A stretch of 64,000 nucleotides of DNA from Manihot esculenta (GCF_001659605.2 NC_035165.2:11156445-11220444); one strand, 5' to 3'; shown: positions 33,744 through 46,267, counted from the first letter of the stretch. Notes: generated from the sequence alone by a model not told the origin. Made by a program: numbers and translations.

Positions 33744-34303
33744 TGATATTGCAAAGATTAGATTAATGATGTGGCTAGAATGGAGTTGACGCTGTGATTG
33801 AATAGAAGCAGTAAAGAATAGAATCGTGATGTGGTGGTGGGTGTGTTCGACAATCGCTTCGACGCTCAAGTCAGTATATCAAAAAGTAGAGAGAATGCTA
33901 TAAATTGTTTAGAGTTTTTATGTAAGAGTATATCCTACCTTTACCTCTAGGATCCTTCTCTTTTTATACTGTAAGTGGGTGAAAATAAATATAGTATTTT
34001 TCGATAATTCAGCTGTGATGTGGGCGACTACTTACTATGGGGCATCGCTAGCTACTAGTTTTGTAATCCTGCGATTACAGGTATAATACGGATACGCTGG
34101 GATGTCTCCACTAACGGTAACTTTGTGCTGAGACTTATCTTAGTAAGAGAATGGCGAGTTTTGATGAGGATTCGAGTATTATAGTGTCTGAATCTTCCTT
34201 TCTTAGTCTGGCCTACGTTTCTTACTCATTAAGTTTTTGCCATATGTATCTATCTCGCAGTAAGGATTCATGATTTATTTTAAACGATTATTATATAGTA
34301 TTA
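33744..34303 (-). repeat. Tat-type Ty3/gypsy LTR B (5' LTR of the nested old element)
   Basis: 560 bp on the + strand from TGATATTGCAAAG to TATAGTATTA. It is the closest relative of LTR A (20390-20944), and both face the same way, so together they most simply bound one minus-strand element that was later opened by other insertions. The inside edge on the minus strand reads ATATCA then TTTGGTTCTGTTGCC, the position of a primer-binding site; I do not assign the tRNA. Divergence from A shows an old insertion. Confidence 0.75.
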
Positions 34304-34972
34304 TTTTTTTTATATTTTTTCGTAAAACTTAAATTATCTTTTAATTCAAATTATATTAAAATTAGAATATACATAAATAATATTATTCAATTATTAAAAC
34401 TCCATAAATTTTCACTTTTTATTTTTCAATCAATTGTTTAAACTCCATAAATTTTCACTTTGTGTTTTTCAATCCATTGTCTGACAAATGATGAATATAT
34501 TTCTAGAAGTAAATTACTATTTGTTCTTAAGGATAACACTCGGTTTTAAAGAAACCAATGTTCTAATCCATGTATTTTAACTCTAAAAACAAAATTCTTT
34601 TTCATTAACTCATTAATTTAGTGAAATGGAAAAATATAAATTTTAAAAAATTACATGTTCTAAATTCAATATTTTTTAAACTTGAAAAAAACCCCATTAC
34701 TTAGAAAATTTTCATCCCAAATGAAGTCAATTTATTGGATGAATCTTCCCTTTCCCCATCATTTTTACTTTGACATTTATGCTTTCCAAGTACATCTCTT
34801 CAGCATTGGATGCCCCTTTTGTTCTAAGCCTCCATTTTTTATTGCTTGCAAATGTACAAAGCTTGTCATCTAGTTTTTAGACTGCTCATTTTTACAGATT
34901 CTTTTCCAAGTATTCTGGTAATATTTTGTCAGTTCTTGCAGATTGTTTCACAATTTTCATCTATTATATAAT
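34304..34972. other. Host flank between Tat LTR B and the Tekay element
   Basis: AT-rich, with a direct repeat of AACTCCATAAATTTTCACTTT (about 34398 and 34440; the shared word is CTCCATAAATTTTCACTTT). No coding segment recognised. The last five bases ATAAT are the target-site duplication of the Tekay insertion. Confidence 0.5.
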
Positions 34973-37270
34973 TGTAACGACCCGGAAAACCGACCCATTA
35001 CCGGCACTAGGGTCCAGATCGGCTTAAGGCCGCCGGGACCCGTAGTAAGCCTACATACATCCTGTATACCTGTTTAATCCCATACATGATCAACAAACAT
35101 ACATAAGAATTAAAACTTTTCTTTTTCTTCATACACCAAACTCAACCTGTGCATGCACTGTATTCATCATATACATAAACATTAATCCCTCTGTGGGATT
35201 TCATCAAAGCCTCAATGGCAATATAAAATCTGTGTTGAGTTGGTTCACATATACATCATAAAATAGGATCATGTACATACCAAGGGATTAACATATACTA
35301 TGGTCAAGCACATCTCTATCCTCAATAACATAGTTACATAACATGACTGTTCAAACTTTACATTACATTCTTATCATATGTCATGTCCACATACTCTAGC
35401 TATTACATACATATGACTTGACTTCACTCTAGCCGACTTCTTGATCTCTCCTGTACCTGCAACTCTGGGGATAATGGGAGTGGGGTGAGCTAAAAGCCCA
35501 GTGAGCGGAAACTAAAAACATTTGTTTTAATTCCTCCATTTTTAGGTACATTATTATTCATTTTTATTTTTATTATCAAATAACTTTTATTTTCACTCTT
35601 TTTCTTATTCATGCTTTCATGTATGCGTCATAACACAAACATTTCACAACAAGGATGAACTTGTCACCATTTAGCCCCTATCTTTCTTACTTATACATGC
35701 CAGGGGCGTAGAGCCGTAGCAGGCACACCCGGACTTCCATCATCAATCATAGTGCCAGGGGCGTAGAGCCGTAGCAGGCACACCTGGACTCACATAGGCT
35801 ATCATGTCATACGAGGGCTAATGGATCATTCAATGTTCATCCACATCAACAACAAATTATGCAATGCAACATATTCGTGCATTCTAATGCAAACAACCTA
35901 ATATTGCATGGCATAATGATGCATGGGCAATGCTTTATGATTCATTCATTTATTCATTTATTTAAAAATTAAGGGGTGTTCCACTCACCTGGTAATTGAA
36001 GCTTTGACAACGAACTCTGAACAACTATCTCACAACCGGGGGTCTCGGTTCCTCGGGTCCGAACCTACACAGGTGGACTCAAATGAGGCACCAAACATAC
36101 ATGAACGTGACTCTGAAAAGCTCCCCAAAAACCCCCTAAAACATCCTGAAAACATCACATGAAAACATGCAAGAAATGGCTGAACAGGGCACTTTCGGCG
36201 GCAGGTTCGGCGGCCGAAAGTCCCTCTGCAGCCGAAAGTCATGCAGGTTCGGCGGCACTTTCGGCGGCCGAACCTCCCAGACAGAGACGAACCTTGAGTT
36301 TCGGGGGCAGGCTTCGGCAGCCGAAACTGCCTCCACAAGGGGGTTCGGCAGCCGAAAGTCACTTTCGGCGGCCGAACCTGAGTTTCTGCCGAAGGGCAGA
36401 AACTTGGCTCCCTTGTGTCCACAGCCTCCAAAACATCTCAAAACCTGCATAAACTTGTTTCTACTCATGCATACACATCATACCAGTTCCTAGGGGCCTC
36501 ATACAAACATATACCCCAACTACAACACTTCAAACACACATCAAGCAAGCCACATTGTTCAAAAAATCACATAAACCTAACATATGCTCAACTAACTCTA
36601 ACATGCTTCTCTACCCCTTAAAACTTCATGAAACTCATTTAAAACATACATTGAGCTTAAGATCGGCTCTTACCTCTTGAAGATCGAGAAAGAGACGACT
36701 CAACTCGGAGATCCAAGCACAAGAGCTCCAGAGTTTCCAAAGCTCCAAAACTTGCCTTTAAAGCTTAAAACTTGCAATGTGGGTTTAAAACTCAAGAAAG
36801 ATGGAGGAGATCTAGTGAAAGAACACAAGATTTGAGGAGAGGGAGATCGGAAGCTTGTTGTGGCCGAAAATGGGAGAAAACCTCGCCCATTTCGGCTAAG
36901 GGTCCCTTTTATAGTGACTGGCCAGGCCACGTTCGGGGGCCGAAGGTGCCTCCGCATGCATGCAAGGTTCGGCGGCCGAACTTGGAGTTCGGCGGCCGAA
37001 CCTGCATTTCCCTCACTCAAAACTTTCGGGCGCCTAAGGTCCCTCCGAAAGCATGCATGTTCGGCGGCCGAACCTCAAAGTTCGGCGGCCGAACCTGGGT
37101 TTTCCTCCAAAGATTTTTCATGCAAAAAACTCAATTAATTCTTACTTAAAAACATGAAATACATGAAAACATTTCATAAAATCATGGTTTTACCCTTCTA
37201 GAGGTTTCCGACATCCGAGGTCCCACCGGACGGTAGGGATTTCGGTACCGGAGTCTAGCCGGGTATTACA
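34973..37270 (-). repeat. 3' LTR of the Tekay element
   Basis: 2298 bp, TG..CA ends; the LTR starts TGTAATACCCGG on the minus strand and ends CCGGGTCGTTACA. It contains a TATA box read on the minus strand as CTATAAAAGGG (about 36904-36914), eleven or so TTCGGC-N-GCCGAA-type motifs (36190-36380 and 36928-37097), and two direct repeats of about 45 bases starting GCCAGGGGCGTAGAGCC (35699 and 35753). Short open frames in it are duplicated exactly in the other LTR and are not genes. Confidence 0.95.
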
Positions 37271-37389
37271 TTCTCTCCCCCTTAAGAACATTCGTCCCCG
37301 AATGTTCCTCAACTAACATACAAAGCATGGCATCAATCATAACATACAACATATCATACATGCAACACATAGAACAACTAACACTCACC

Positions 37390-40300
37390 TCAAAACAGAT
37401 GGGGGTACTGCTGGAGCATGGACTCCCGTGTCTCCCAGGTGCATTCCTCTAAGTTGTGGTGGTTCCAAAGGACCTTTACCATCGGGATTTCCTTGTTCCT
37501 CAACTTTCTGATCTGAGTGTCTAGGATTCGCACTGGCTGTTCTACATAGGTGAGATCCTCATGGATCTCCATATCAGGCTCACTAAGAACCTTTCCAGGA
37601 TCCGACACGTACTTCCGTAACAGAGAAACATGGAAAACCGGATGGATTCTCCCCATCGAAGCAGGCAAGTCCAGCTTGTACGACACATTACCGACCCTCT
37701 GAAGCACCTCGAAGGGACCGATGTACCGTGGAGCTAACTTACCCTTCTTCCCGAACCGAACCACTCCTTTCATAGGAGACACCTTGAGCAAAACCAAATC
37801 CCCCTCCTGAAACTCTAGCTGTTTCCTGCGGATGTCTGCATAACTCTTCTGCCTGCTGGTGGCAGTCTTTATCCTTTCTCTGATCATGGGCACCACCCTG
37901 CTGGTAATCTCTACAAGCTCAGGCCCTGCTAAGGACCTCTCTCCTACCTCTTCCCAGCAAACGGGTGACCTGCACTTCCTCCCATATAAAGCTTCATATG
38001 GAGCCATCCCTATGCTAGCATGATAGCTGTTATTGTAGGCAAACTCCACCAAAGGTAGATGTTGCTTCCAAGAACCGCCAAAATCTAGCACACACATTCT
38101 GAGCATGTCTTCTACGGTCTGGATGGTCCTCTCTGACTGTCCATCGGTCTGGGGGTGGAAGGCAGTACTGAAATCTAACCTGGTACCCATAGCACTCTGC
38201 AGACTCCGCCAAAACCTGGAGGTGAACTGGGGCCCTCTATCTGACACTATAGATACCGGGACCCCATGTAGTCTGACGACTTCATCCACATAAACCTGCG
38301 CTAACTTATCCACAGAGTAGTTGCTCCTAACTGGAATGAAGTGAGCAGATTTGGTGAGTCTGTCCACAATCACCCATATGGAGTCTAGTCTGTTGGATGT
38401 TGCCGGTAACCCCACTACGAAGTCCATAGCTATGTTCTCCCATTTCCATTCTGGAATAGGTAGCGGGTTAAGCATTCCAGCCGGCTTCTGATGCTCTAGT
38501 TTCACCCTCTGACACACATCGCAGGCTGACACGAACAGTGCCACGTCCTTCTTCATAGCTGGCCACCAATACACTCTCTTCAGATCCTGATACATCTTGG
38601 TGGCTCCAGGGTGAACACTATACCTGGTATTATGGGCTTCCCCCATAATATCTCCCTTCAGACCAATGTCATCTGGCACACATAGTCTGTTCCCGTAGCG
38701 GAGGATCCCCTTATCATCAAATCTGAACTCACTATCTTTGCCTGACTGAACAGTCCTGGCAATCTTCACTAACTCTGGGTCCTCATGCTGTTTCTGAGCC
38801 ACCTGCTCCAGAAACACTGGTGTTACCTTCATCTGTGCAATCAAAGCACCTGTGCCAGACAACTCCAACTGTAATCCCTCACTCATAAGTCTGTGAAACT
38901 CCTTCACCACCGGCCTCCTCTCTGCTGAAATGTGGGATAGACTGCCGAGCGATTTCCGGCTTAGGGCGTCTGCAACAACATTCGCCTTACCCGGATGGTA
39001 CTGAATCTTGCAATCATAGTCACTCAACAGCTCTACCCATCTCCTCTGCCTCAAGTTCAGTTCTCTCTGACTCAGGATGTACTGCAGGCTCTTATGATCT
39101 GTGAAGATCTCACACTTTACCCCATAAAGGTAATGCCTCCACATCTTGAGTGCAAAGATCACTGCTGCCATCTCTAGGTCATGTGTGGGGTAATTCAGCT
39201 CATGCTTCTTCAGCTGCCTAGAAGCATAAGCGATCACCCTCTCATTTTGCATTAGCACACAACCCAGTCCCACACGGGACGCATCACAATATACTGAGAA
39301 GTCATTATCACCTTTTGGCAGAGCTAACACCGGTGCTGAAGTCAACCTCCTCTTAAGCTCCTCAAAGCTTTCCTCACACTGATCGGTCCATATGAACTTC
39401 TGATTCTTCTTTGTCAATTTGGTCATAGGAGCAGCAATCTTTGAGAAGTCCTGAACGAACCTCCTGTAGTAACCTGCTAAACCCAGAAAACTTTTGATCT
39501 CGGTCACTGTGGTGGGTCTAGGCCAGTTAGCTACCGCCTCTACTTTCTTGGGGTCTACTTCAATACCCTGTTCTGACACAATGTGCCCCAAGAATGAAAT
39601 GCTCCTAAGCCAAAACTCACACTTGGAGAACTTGGCATACAAGCCATGCTCTCTCAAGGTCTGCAAAACTATCCTCAGGTGATGGGCATGCTCCTCTGCA
39701 TTTCTGGAATACACTAAGATATCATCTATGAAGACAATAACGAAGTGATCCAGATACTGGCTGAATACTCTGTTCATGAGGTCCATGAATGCTGCAGGGG
39801 CGTTAGTCAACCCAAACGGCATCACAAGGAACTCATAGTGCCCATACCTGGTCCTGAAAGCTGTCTTCGGTACATCTTCATTCCTTATCCTCAACTGATG
39901 GTACCCTGATCTCAGATCTATTTTGGAGAAACAACCTGCTCCTGCTAGCTGGTCGAATAGATCGTCGATCCTCGGCAAAGGGTACTTGTTCTTGATGGTG
40001 GCTTTGTTCAACTGTCTGTAGTCGATACAAAGCCTAAGGGATCCATCCTTCTTCTTTACAAAGAGCACTGGAGCACCCCAAGGTGAGGTACTCGGTCGGA
40101 TGAAACCCTTGTCCACCAGTTCTTGCAACTGTTCCTTCAGTTCTTTCAACTCTGCTGGCGCCATCCTGTAGGGAGGGATAGAGATAGGCCTAGTTCCAGG
40201 CATCAGCTCTATTTCAAACTCTATCTCCCTTGCAGGTGGTAGTCCTGGAAGCTCGTCTGGAAAAACATCTAAGAACTCACTCACCACAGGCACTGAGGCG

Positions 40301-42375
40301 GGCTCTCTGACATGACTATCTAACTCCCTCACATGAGCTAGAAACCCCTGACATCCCCTCCTAAGCAACCTACGAGCCTGAAGAGCTGAGATCAGACCTC
40401 TAGGTGTACCCCTCTTGTCTCCTCTGAAGACGACCTCTGACCCATCCTGATCTCTGAATCTGACTACCTTGTCTCTACAGTCCAAGGTAGCACCATGGGT
40501 CGATAACCAATCCATCCCTAGAATGACGTCAAAATCTGTCAAATCTAGAACCACAAGGTCGGCGGAAAGGCATCTTCCCTCTATGAAAACTGGACTACAT
40601 TGGCAGACTGCCTCTGCCACTGACGGGTCACACTTGGGTCCACTGACCCATAGGGGACACTCTAACCCAGAGACCATCAATCCTACCCTCTCCACGACTC
40701 TCGGAGCAATAAAAGAATGAGATGCACCCGGGTCCATTAAGGCATACACATCTGAACAACCAATGATGAGATTACCTGCCACCACGGTGTTGGATGTGTT
40801 GGCCTCCTGCTGAGTCATAGTGAAGATCCGTGCCGGAGCTGATGGACCTTCACCTCTGTATCCTGCTGATGAAGAGGCTGACCCTCTCTCTCTGCCTCTG
40901 CCACTGGCCTGTGTTGCGGCTGGGGCTACTGGCTGCACCACACTGCCGGAGGTTGTCTGCTGAGACGGTGCTGTAAAGGCTCCTCTAGGACAGTCTCGAG
41001 CCAAATGACCCGCCTGTCCGCATCTGAAACATGTGTTTGTCCCTGCCAGACATACTCCCTTGTGTGGTCTCCCACATCTCATACATACTGTAACCTCTGC
41101 GCCAGAGCTTGAGCCACTGCCTAAACCCAGACCTGACTTGATCTTGTTCCAGAACTTATTCTTCTTAGATTTTCTGTGGCCTCTGTCCCACTTCTTACTG
41201 CCTGCAACTGCCGCACTCAGAGAAGAAGAGTCTAACCTTTCCCCACCTGGGGTTTTGGAACCAGAAGACTGTGCCACTGACTGTTTTACCTTCCCCTCAA
41301 CGATAGCACTAGCCTCCATTCTCCTAGCCATATCTACTATGGCATGGAAACTCTCCCTCTCTGCTGACTGTACCAAAGAGGAATACCTGGAGTGCAGCCT
41401 CATAATATATCTCCTTGACTTCTTTTGATCTGTGTCCAAATTCAGCCCAGCATATGGCAACAACTCCAGGAACCTGTCTGTGTACTCGTCTACACTCATG
41501 TCATCAGTTTGCCTCAACTGCTCGAATTCTATCATCTTCAATTCCCTTGAACTATCAGGGAAAGCCCAACCTGCAAACTCGTTTGCAAACTCCTCCCAAT
41601 TCATGCTGTCCACTCTCGGGTTCACATAATTCTTGAACCATTCCCGTGCCTTCTTGCACTTAAACGTGAACCCAGCCATCTGAATGGCTCTACTGTCGTC
41701 AGCCCCTATCTCATCTGTAATTGCCTTGACCCGCTCCAAGTACACGAACGGATCATCACCGGTTTCAAACTGGGGAGCACCCAGCTTCATATAATCGGTC
41801 ATCTTGACCTTGCTCCCTCCAGATGAGGTAGGTTTGGGTACTCGTGTTTCCGGGACAGTAGATACTGGTGGTGGTGGAGGTACAACATCCCCTGGGGTAG
41901 GGTTTGTTGTACTGGTATAGGGAGGTGGAGGTGGGTACATGGGGTACTGAGAGTATGGTGGGTAGTAAGGTGGGTATGGCATATGTGGAGGGTAAGGGCT
42001 AAAACTGGGGTAATCCGATGTACCTCCCATCGAATACCCTGGATGGTGTGAATAGGGTGGGTAGTGATGTGGCTGGACATAACTCGAGGCCTGAGTGCCT
42101 CCTTCTGATTCTCCCATGCCCTCTTCCGGCATGCTCACACCAAGACTGCCATCCCTCCTCTGATCTACCTCCATATCCTCAGACATTCCTCCCTGCACTG
42201 TTCCCCTTACTGATCTGCTTCTTCCCAGATCCAAAGACCTTCTAGGGTCTCTAGCTACTCTGTCTCTGTTGGACCTACTGGACATTGCCCTAGGCAATGC
42301 TGGAGGACGGGCATCAGCGCCCTCGTCCTGAGGTGGCACTCCAGTCAATCGTGCAGATCGACGAGTTCCTCTCAT
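37390..42375 (-). CDS. Tekay-type Ty3/gypsy Gag-Pol polyprotein, intact
   Basis: 1661 codons from the ATG at 42375 ([12 protein letters not shown]); the frame extends further upstream to 42444, but that stretch looks like leader. Order: Pro/Tyr-rich N-terminus ([15 protein letters not shown]), retrotransposon Gag core, CCHC knuckle [14 protein letters not shown] (about residue 450), protease [12 protein letters not shown] (about 546), reverse transcriptase with [11 protein letters not shown] and [12 protein letters not shown] (about 879), RNase H with [11 protein letters not shown] (about 1022) and [11 protein letters not shown], integrase HHCC zinc finger (about 1254-1287) and [14 protein letters not shown] (about 1372), and a C-terminal chromodomain-like stretch [23 protein letters not shown] before integrase defines Ty3/gypsy. 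The protease has DPGAS where DSGAS or DTGAS is more usual, as in many Tekay relatives. No stop or frameshift. Confidence 0.96.
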   Translation of the reverse strand: MRGTRRSARLTGVPPQDEGADARPPALPRAMSSRSNRDRVARDPRRSLDLGRSRSVRGTVQGGMSEDMEVDQRRDGSLGVSMPEEGMGESEGGTQASSYVQPHHYPPYSHHPGYSMGGTSDYPSFSPYPPHMPYPPYYPPYSQYPMYPPPPPYTSTTNPTPGDVVPPPPPVSTVPETRVPKPTSSGGSKVKMTDYMKLGAPQFETGDDPFVYLERVKAITDEIGADDSRAIQMAGFTFKCKKAREWFKNYVNPRVDSMNWEEFANEFAGWAFPDSSRELKMIEFEQLRQTDDMSVDEYTDRFLELLPYAGLNLDTDQKKSRRYIMRLHSRYSSLVQSAERESFHAIVDMARRMEASAIVEGKVKQSVAQSSGSKTPGGERLDSSSLSAAVAGSKKWDRGHRKSKKNKFWNKIKSGLGLGSGSSSGAEVTVCMRCGRPHKGVCLAGTNTCFRCGQAGHLARDCPRGAFTAPSQQTTSGSVVQPVAPAATQASGRGRERGSASSSAGYRGEGPSAPARIFTMTQQEANTSNTVVAGNLIIGCSDVYALMDPGASHSFIAPRVVERVGLMVSGLECPLWVSGPKCDPSVAEAVCQCSPVFIEGRCLSADLVVLDLTDFDVILGMDWLSTHGATLDCRDKVVRFRDQDGSEVVFRGDKRGTPRGLISALQARRLLRRGCQGFLAHVRELDSHVREPASVPVVSEFLDVFPDELPGLPPAREIEFEIELMPGTRPISIPPYRMAPAELKELKEQLQELVDKGFIRPSTSPWGAPVLFVKKKDGSLRLCIDYRQLNKATIKNKYPLPRIDDLFDQLAGAGCFSKIDLRSGYHQLRIRNEDVPKTAFRTRYGHYEFLVMPFGLTNAPAAFMDLMNRVFSQYLDHFVIVFIDDILVYSRNAEEHAHHLRIVLQTLREHGLYAKFSKCEFWLRSISFLGHIVSEQGIEVDPKKVEAVANWPRPTTVTEIKSFLGLAGYYRRFVQDFSKIAAPMTKLTKKNQKFIWTDQCEESFEELKRRLTSAPVLALPKGDNDFSVYCDASRVGLGCVLMQNERVIAYASRQLKKHELNYPTHDLEMAAVIFALKMWRHYLYGVKCEIFTDHKSLQYILSQRELNLRQRRWVELLSDYDCKIQYHPGKANVVADALSRKSLGSLSHISAERRPVVKEFHRLMSEGLQLELSGTGALIAQMKVTPVFLEQVAQKQHEDPELVKIARTVQSGKDSEFRFDDKGILRYGNRLCVPDDIGLKGDIMGEAHNTRYSVHPGATKMYQDLKRVYWWPAMKKDVALFVSACDVCQRVKLEHQKPAGMLNPLPIPEWKWENIAMDFVVGLPATSNRLDSIWVIVDRLTKSAHFIPVRSNYSVDKLAQVYVDEVVRLHGVPVSIVSDRGPQFTSRFWRSLQSAMGTRLDFSTAFHPQTDGQSERTIQTVEDMLRMCVLDFGGSWKQHLPLVEFAYNNSYHASIGMAPYEALYGRKCRSPVCWEEVGERSLAGPELVEITSRVVPMIRERIKTATSRQKSYADIRRKQLEFQEGDLVLLKVSPMKGVVRFGKKGKLAPRYIGPFEVLQRVGNVSYKLDLPASMGRIHPVFHVSLLRKYVSDPGKVLSEPDMEIHEDLTYVEQPVRILDTQIRKLRNKEIPMVKVLWNHHNLEECTWETRESMLQQYPHLF

Positions 42376-42645
42376 TCTATCTTCTGAAAAACAGCACATA
42401 ACATAAACAATCATTAGCATCATATGGTTCATGTGGAAACACATGAACCCTCATCACATACATAGCATCACATCATAGCATTTATGCACATGTATATCAT
42501 CATGGCATAGCATATCATCATACAGACAGGACTCTATATCCTATCCTAGTGGACATGATTTTCCTAGTGTGCTTGACCTTCTAGAACATCTATGAGCCCG
42601 ACACTCTAGGTCCGATCATATGAACCTAGGGCTCTGATACCACTC

Positions 42646-44944
42646 TGTAACGACCCGGAAAACCGACCCATTACCGGCACTAGGGTCCAGATCGGCTTAA
42701 GGCCGCCGGGACCCGTAGTAAGCCTACATACATCCTGTATACCTGTTTAATCCCATACATGATCAACAAACATACATAAGAATTAAAACTTTTCTTTTTC
42801 TTCATACACCAAACTCAACCTGTGCATGCACTGTATTCATCATATACATAAACATTAATCCCTCTGTGGGATTTCATCAAAGCCTCAATGGCAATATAAA
42901 ATCTGTGTTGAGTTGGTTCACATATACATCATAAAATAGGATCATGTACATACCAAGGGATTAACATATACTATGGTCAAGCACATCTCTATCCTCAATA
43001 ACATAGTTACATAACATGACTGTTCAAACTTTACATTACATTCTTATCATATGTCATGTCCACATACTCTAGCTATTACATACATATGACTTGACTTCAC
43101 TCTAGCCGACTTCTTGATCTCTCCTGTACCTGCAACTCTGGGGATAATGGGAGTGGGGTGAGCTAAAAGCCCAGTGAGCGGAAACTAAAAACATTTGTTT
43201 TAATTCCTCCATTTTTAGGTACATTATTATTCATTTTTATTTTTATTATCAAATAACTTTTATTTTCACTCTTTTTCTTATTCATGCTTTCATGTATGCG
43301 TCATAACACAAACATTTCACAACAAGGATGAACTTGTCACCATTTAGCCCCTATCTTTCTTACTTATACATGCCAGGGGCGTAGAGCCGTAGCAGGCACA
43401 CCCGGACTTCCATCATCAATCATAGTGCCAGGGGCGTAGAGCCGTAGCAGGCACACCTGGACTCACATAGGCTATCATGTCATACGAGGGCTAATGGATC
43501 ATTCAATGTTCATCCACATCAACAACAAATTATGCAATGCAACATATTCGTGCATTCTAATGCAAACAACCTAATATTGCATGGCATAATGATGCATGGG
43601 CAATGCTTTATGATTCATTCATTTATTCATTTATTTAAAAATTAAGGGGTGTTCCACTCACCTGGTAATTGAAGCTTTGACAACGAACTCTGAACAACTA
43701 TCTCACAACCGGGGGTCTCGGTTCCTCGGGTCCGAACCTACACAGGTGGACTCAAATGAGGCACCAAACATACATGAACGTGACTCTGAAAAGCTCCCCA
43801 AAAACCCCCTAAAACATCCTGAAAACATCACATGAAAACATGCAAGAAATGGCTGAACAGGGCACTTTCGGCGGCAGGTTCGGCGGCCGAAAGTCCCTCT
43901 GCAGCCGAAAGTCATGCAGGTTCGGCGGCACTTTCGGCGGCCGAACCTCCCAGACAGAGACGAACCTTGAGTTTCGGGGGCAGGCTTCGGCAGCCGAAAC
44001 TGCCTCCACAAGGGGGTTCGGCAGCCGAAAGTCACTTTCGGCGGCCGAACCTGAGTTTCTGCCGAAGGGCAGAAACTTGGCTCCCTTGTGTCCACAGCCT
44101 CCAAAACATCTCAAAACCTGCATAAACTTGTTTCTACTCATGCATACACATCATACCAGTTCCTAGGGGCCTCATACAAACATATACCCCAACTACAACA
44201 CTTCAAACACACATCAAGCAAGCCACATTGTTCAAAAAATCACATAAACCTAACATATGCTCAACTAACTCTAACATGCTTCTCTACCCCTTAAAACTTC
44301 ATGAAACTCATTTAAAACATACATTGAGCTTAAGATCGGCTCTTACCTCTTGAAGATCGAGAAAGAGACGACTCAACTCGGAGATCCAAGCACAAGAGCT
44401 CCAGAGTTTCCAAAGCTCCAAAACTTGCCTTTAAAGCTTAAAACTTGCAATGTGGGTTTAAAACTCAAGAAAGATGGAGGAGATCTAGTGAAAGAACACA
44501 AGATTTGAGGAGAGGGAGATCGGAAGCTTGTTGTGGCCGAAAATGGGAGAAAACCTCGCCCATTTCGGCTAAGGGTCCCTTTTATAGTGACTGGCCAGGC
44601 CACGTTCGGGGGCCGAAGGTGCCTCCGCATGCATGCAAGGTTCGGCGGCCGAACTTGGAGTTCGGCGGCCGAACCTGCATTTCCCTCACTCAAAACTTTC
44701 GGGCGCCTAAGGTCCCTCCGAAAGCATGCATGTTCGGCGGCCGAACCTCAAAGTTCGGCGGCCGAACCTGGGTTTTCCTCCAAAGATTTTTCATGCAAAA
44801 AAACTCAATTAATTCTTACTTAAAAACATGAAATACATGAAAACATTTCATAAAATCATGGTTTTACCCTTCTAGAGGTTTCCGACATCCGAGGTCCCAC
44901 CGGACGGTAGGGATTTCGGTACCGGAGTCTAGCCGGGTATTACA
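42646..44944 (-). repeat. 5' LTR of the Tekay element
   Basis: 2299 bp, one base longer than the 3' LTR through an extra A. As the 5' LTR of a minus-strand element it holds the promoter: a TATA box on the minus strand at about 44578-44588. Five TTCGGC-N-GCCGAA-type motifs lie upstream of it (about 44602-44770) and about six in the transcribed part (about 43864-44055). Confidence 0.95.
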
Positions 44945-44949
44945 ATAAT

Positions 44950-45565
44950 ATTTTCACTTATGAGAATCTAATCTAAGTCTGATACCATATAGAAATTATA
45001 TTAAAATTTATATAAAATAATTTTTTTATTTCTTTGAATATTTCAAATTATTATATATTATTTAAATCAGAAAAATCTATGTTAAATTTGTAAATATAAA
45101 AAGCTTCCAAATACATCGAGGAAAGAAAAATTAGAGAGAAAATAAACTTATTTTTCTTTATTATTACTTGTTTAAATAGAAGGAAAAAAAAAAAGGAAAT
45201 AAGTTGGAAAAGCAGATCGTGGGACCTATCAACAATTTTCTCTTCAAATTAGAGAGAAAACAAATAATAAATAATTAAAATTATATTTTTTTATTATTAT
45301 AATAATTTATTTTAACTATCAAAATAAACGACAAAATTGGCATTTTACTATTTAAGAAACAACTTTCCATTTTTATTTTCCTTTCCATTTTTATTTTCCT
45401 TTCTATCATCCAAATAAAGGATGAAAAATAACTTTTTAATTTTTTAATTTTCTCTTTTTATTTTTTTCTCTTTTATTTTATTTCTCACTTAAAAAAGCAT
45501 TCCAAATATATTTGATTTTTTTTAATTTAATAGGACGCCACTTAGATAATATCCAGTGGAAATAT
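44950..45565. other. Host flank of the Tekay element, no gene
   Basis: AT-rich. At about 44975 it contains TCTGATACCATATAGAAATT, whose reverse complement includes TGGTATCAGA, the initiator tRNA-Met primer-binding word, so a fragment of an older minus-strand LTR element may end here; no LTR could be delimited. There is a tandem TTTCCATTTTTATTTTCC duplication at 45365-45402. Confidence 0.4.
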
Positions 45566-45914
45566 TAATATTCGGTTTAAAATAAAAAATTAATTAATTT
45601 AATTTAATTTAAAATTTTAATTTAATTAATTTTTATTTTTAAAATTTTTTATTATTTTAATTCGATTCAGTTTTAATTAATAAAAAAATTGATAAAAATG
45701 ATTCTAACCATAATAATATATTATTTTTAATAATATTAAAAATTAAATTATAATTAATATTAAAATATTTTAATAAAATTTTAGAATATTAAAAATAAAA
45801 ATAAAAAAAATTTAAAAAATTCAACTAATCAAATCAAATTGAATACAATGAAATTAGACCGATTTAATTTACTTACAAATTTAATTCAATTCAATTTTTA
45901 TAATTATTAAAATT
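45566..45914. repeat. Interspersed non-coding repeat, family M1, copy 3
   Basis: Starts ATATTCGGTTTAAAATAAAA and runs to AATTCAATTCAATTTTTATA with ATTATTAAAATTAGG. Same orientation as 17778-18201 and alignable along most of its length, with clear decay of the TCGA words (CpG positions) relative to that copy. It lies about 500 bases upstream of the CYP85A gene. Confidence 0.5.
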
Positions 45915-46267
45915 AGGACTCTTTTAACAGTCTTCACTGTTGAGTTTGCTGTTGAAGAAGCAAGGTTGAGAATTATGTGATTTACAACAGTAGGGCCTAT
46001 TGATATTGGATTTGTTCTTCAAAAAATCTAAATGTTTAGATTAAAATTAGCTTTTAAGATCTAGTTTTTTTTTTTTTTTTCAATTTTATAAAAAAACTAA
46101 AATCTGTTGGGCATTTTGATGGTGTAGATTTGTGGATACCCACAGAAGAGAGACCCACATTATTAGAGTATCCTGTTAGTTGTCAAATTACCATAATTTC
46201 TTAGCCATATAAACAATAATTCCAAATTACAGAAAAGAATATCCTGTTAGTAATTATTAGAGTAGTA

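Larger units (their letters stand above)
34973..44944 (-). mobile_element. Complete, very young Tekay/Del-type Ty3/gypsy retrotransposon
   Basis: 9972 bp. LTRs 34973-37270 (3') and 42646-44944 (5') differ, as far as I can see, by one A in an A-run (37117 against 44790 region). The primer-binding site TGGTATCAGAGCC (initiator tRNA-Met complement) reads on the minus strand just inside the 5' LTR (about 42630-42643), and a polypurine tract TTAAGGGGGAGAGAA lies next to the 3' LTR (37271-37285). Target-site duplication ATAAT at 34968-34972 and 44945-44949. A single long gag-pol frame with a C-terminal chromodomain-like end places it in the Tekay/Del chromovirus lineage. Structure suggests recent insertion and potential competence. 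Confidence 0.96.

Noticed and set aside
20385..34308. Target-site duplication for the outer Tat LTR pair A/B
   Set aside because: Flanks TTTAA and TTTTT match at only three of five positions in AT-rich DNA, so they give no support either way.
36030..37149. Cluster of overlapping open frames on both strands rich in SAAEP, GGR and RPP words
   Set aside because: They are translations of the TTCGGCGGCCGAA motifs in the Tekay LTR and recur exactly at 43703-44831 in the other LTR.
44970..45010. Primer-binding-like word on the minus strand as evidence for another complete LTR element
   Set aside because: Only the short word is present; no LTR edge, polypurine tract or coding region belonging to it could be found.
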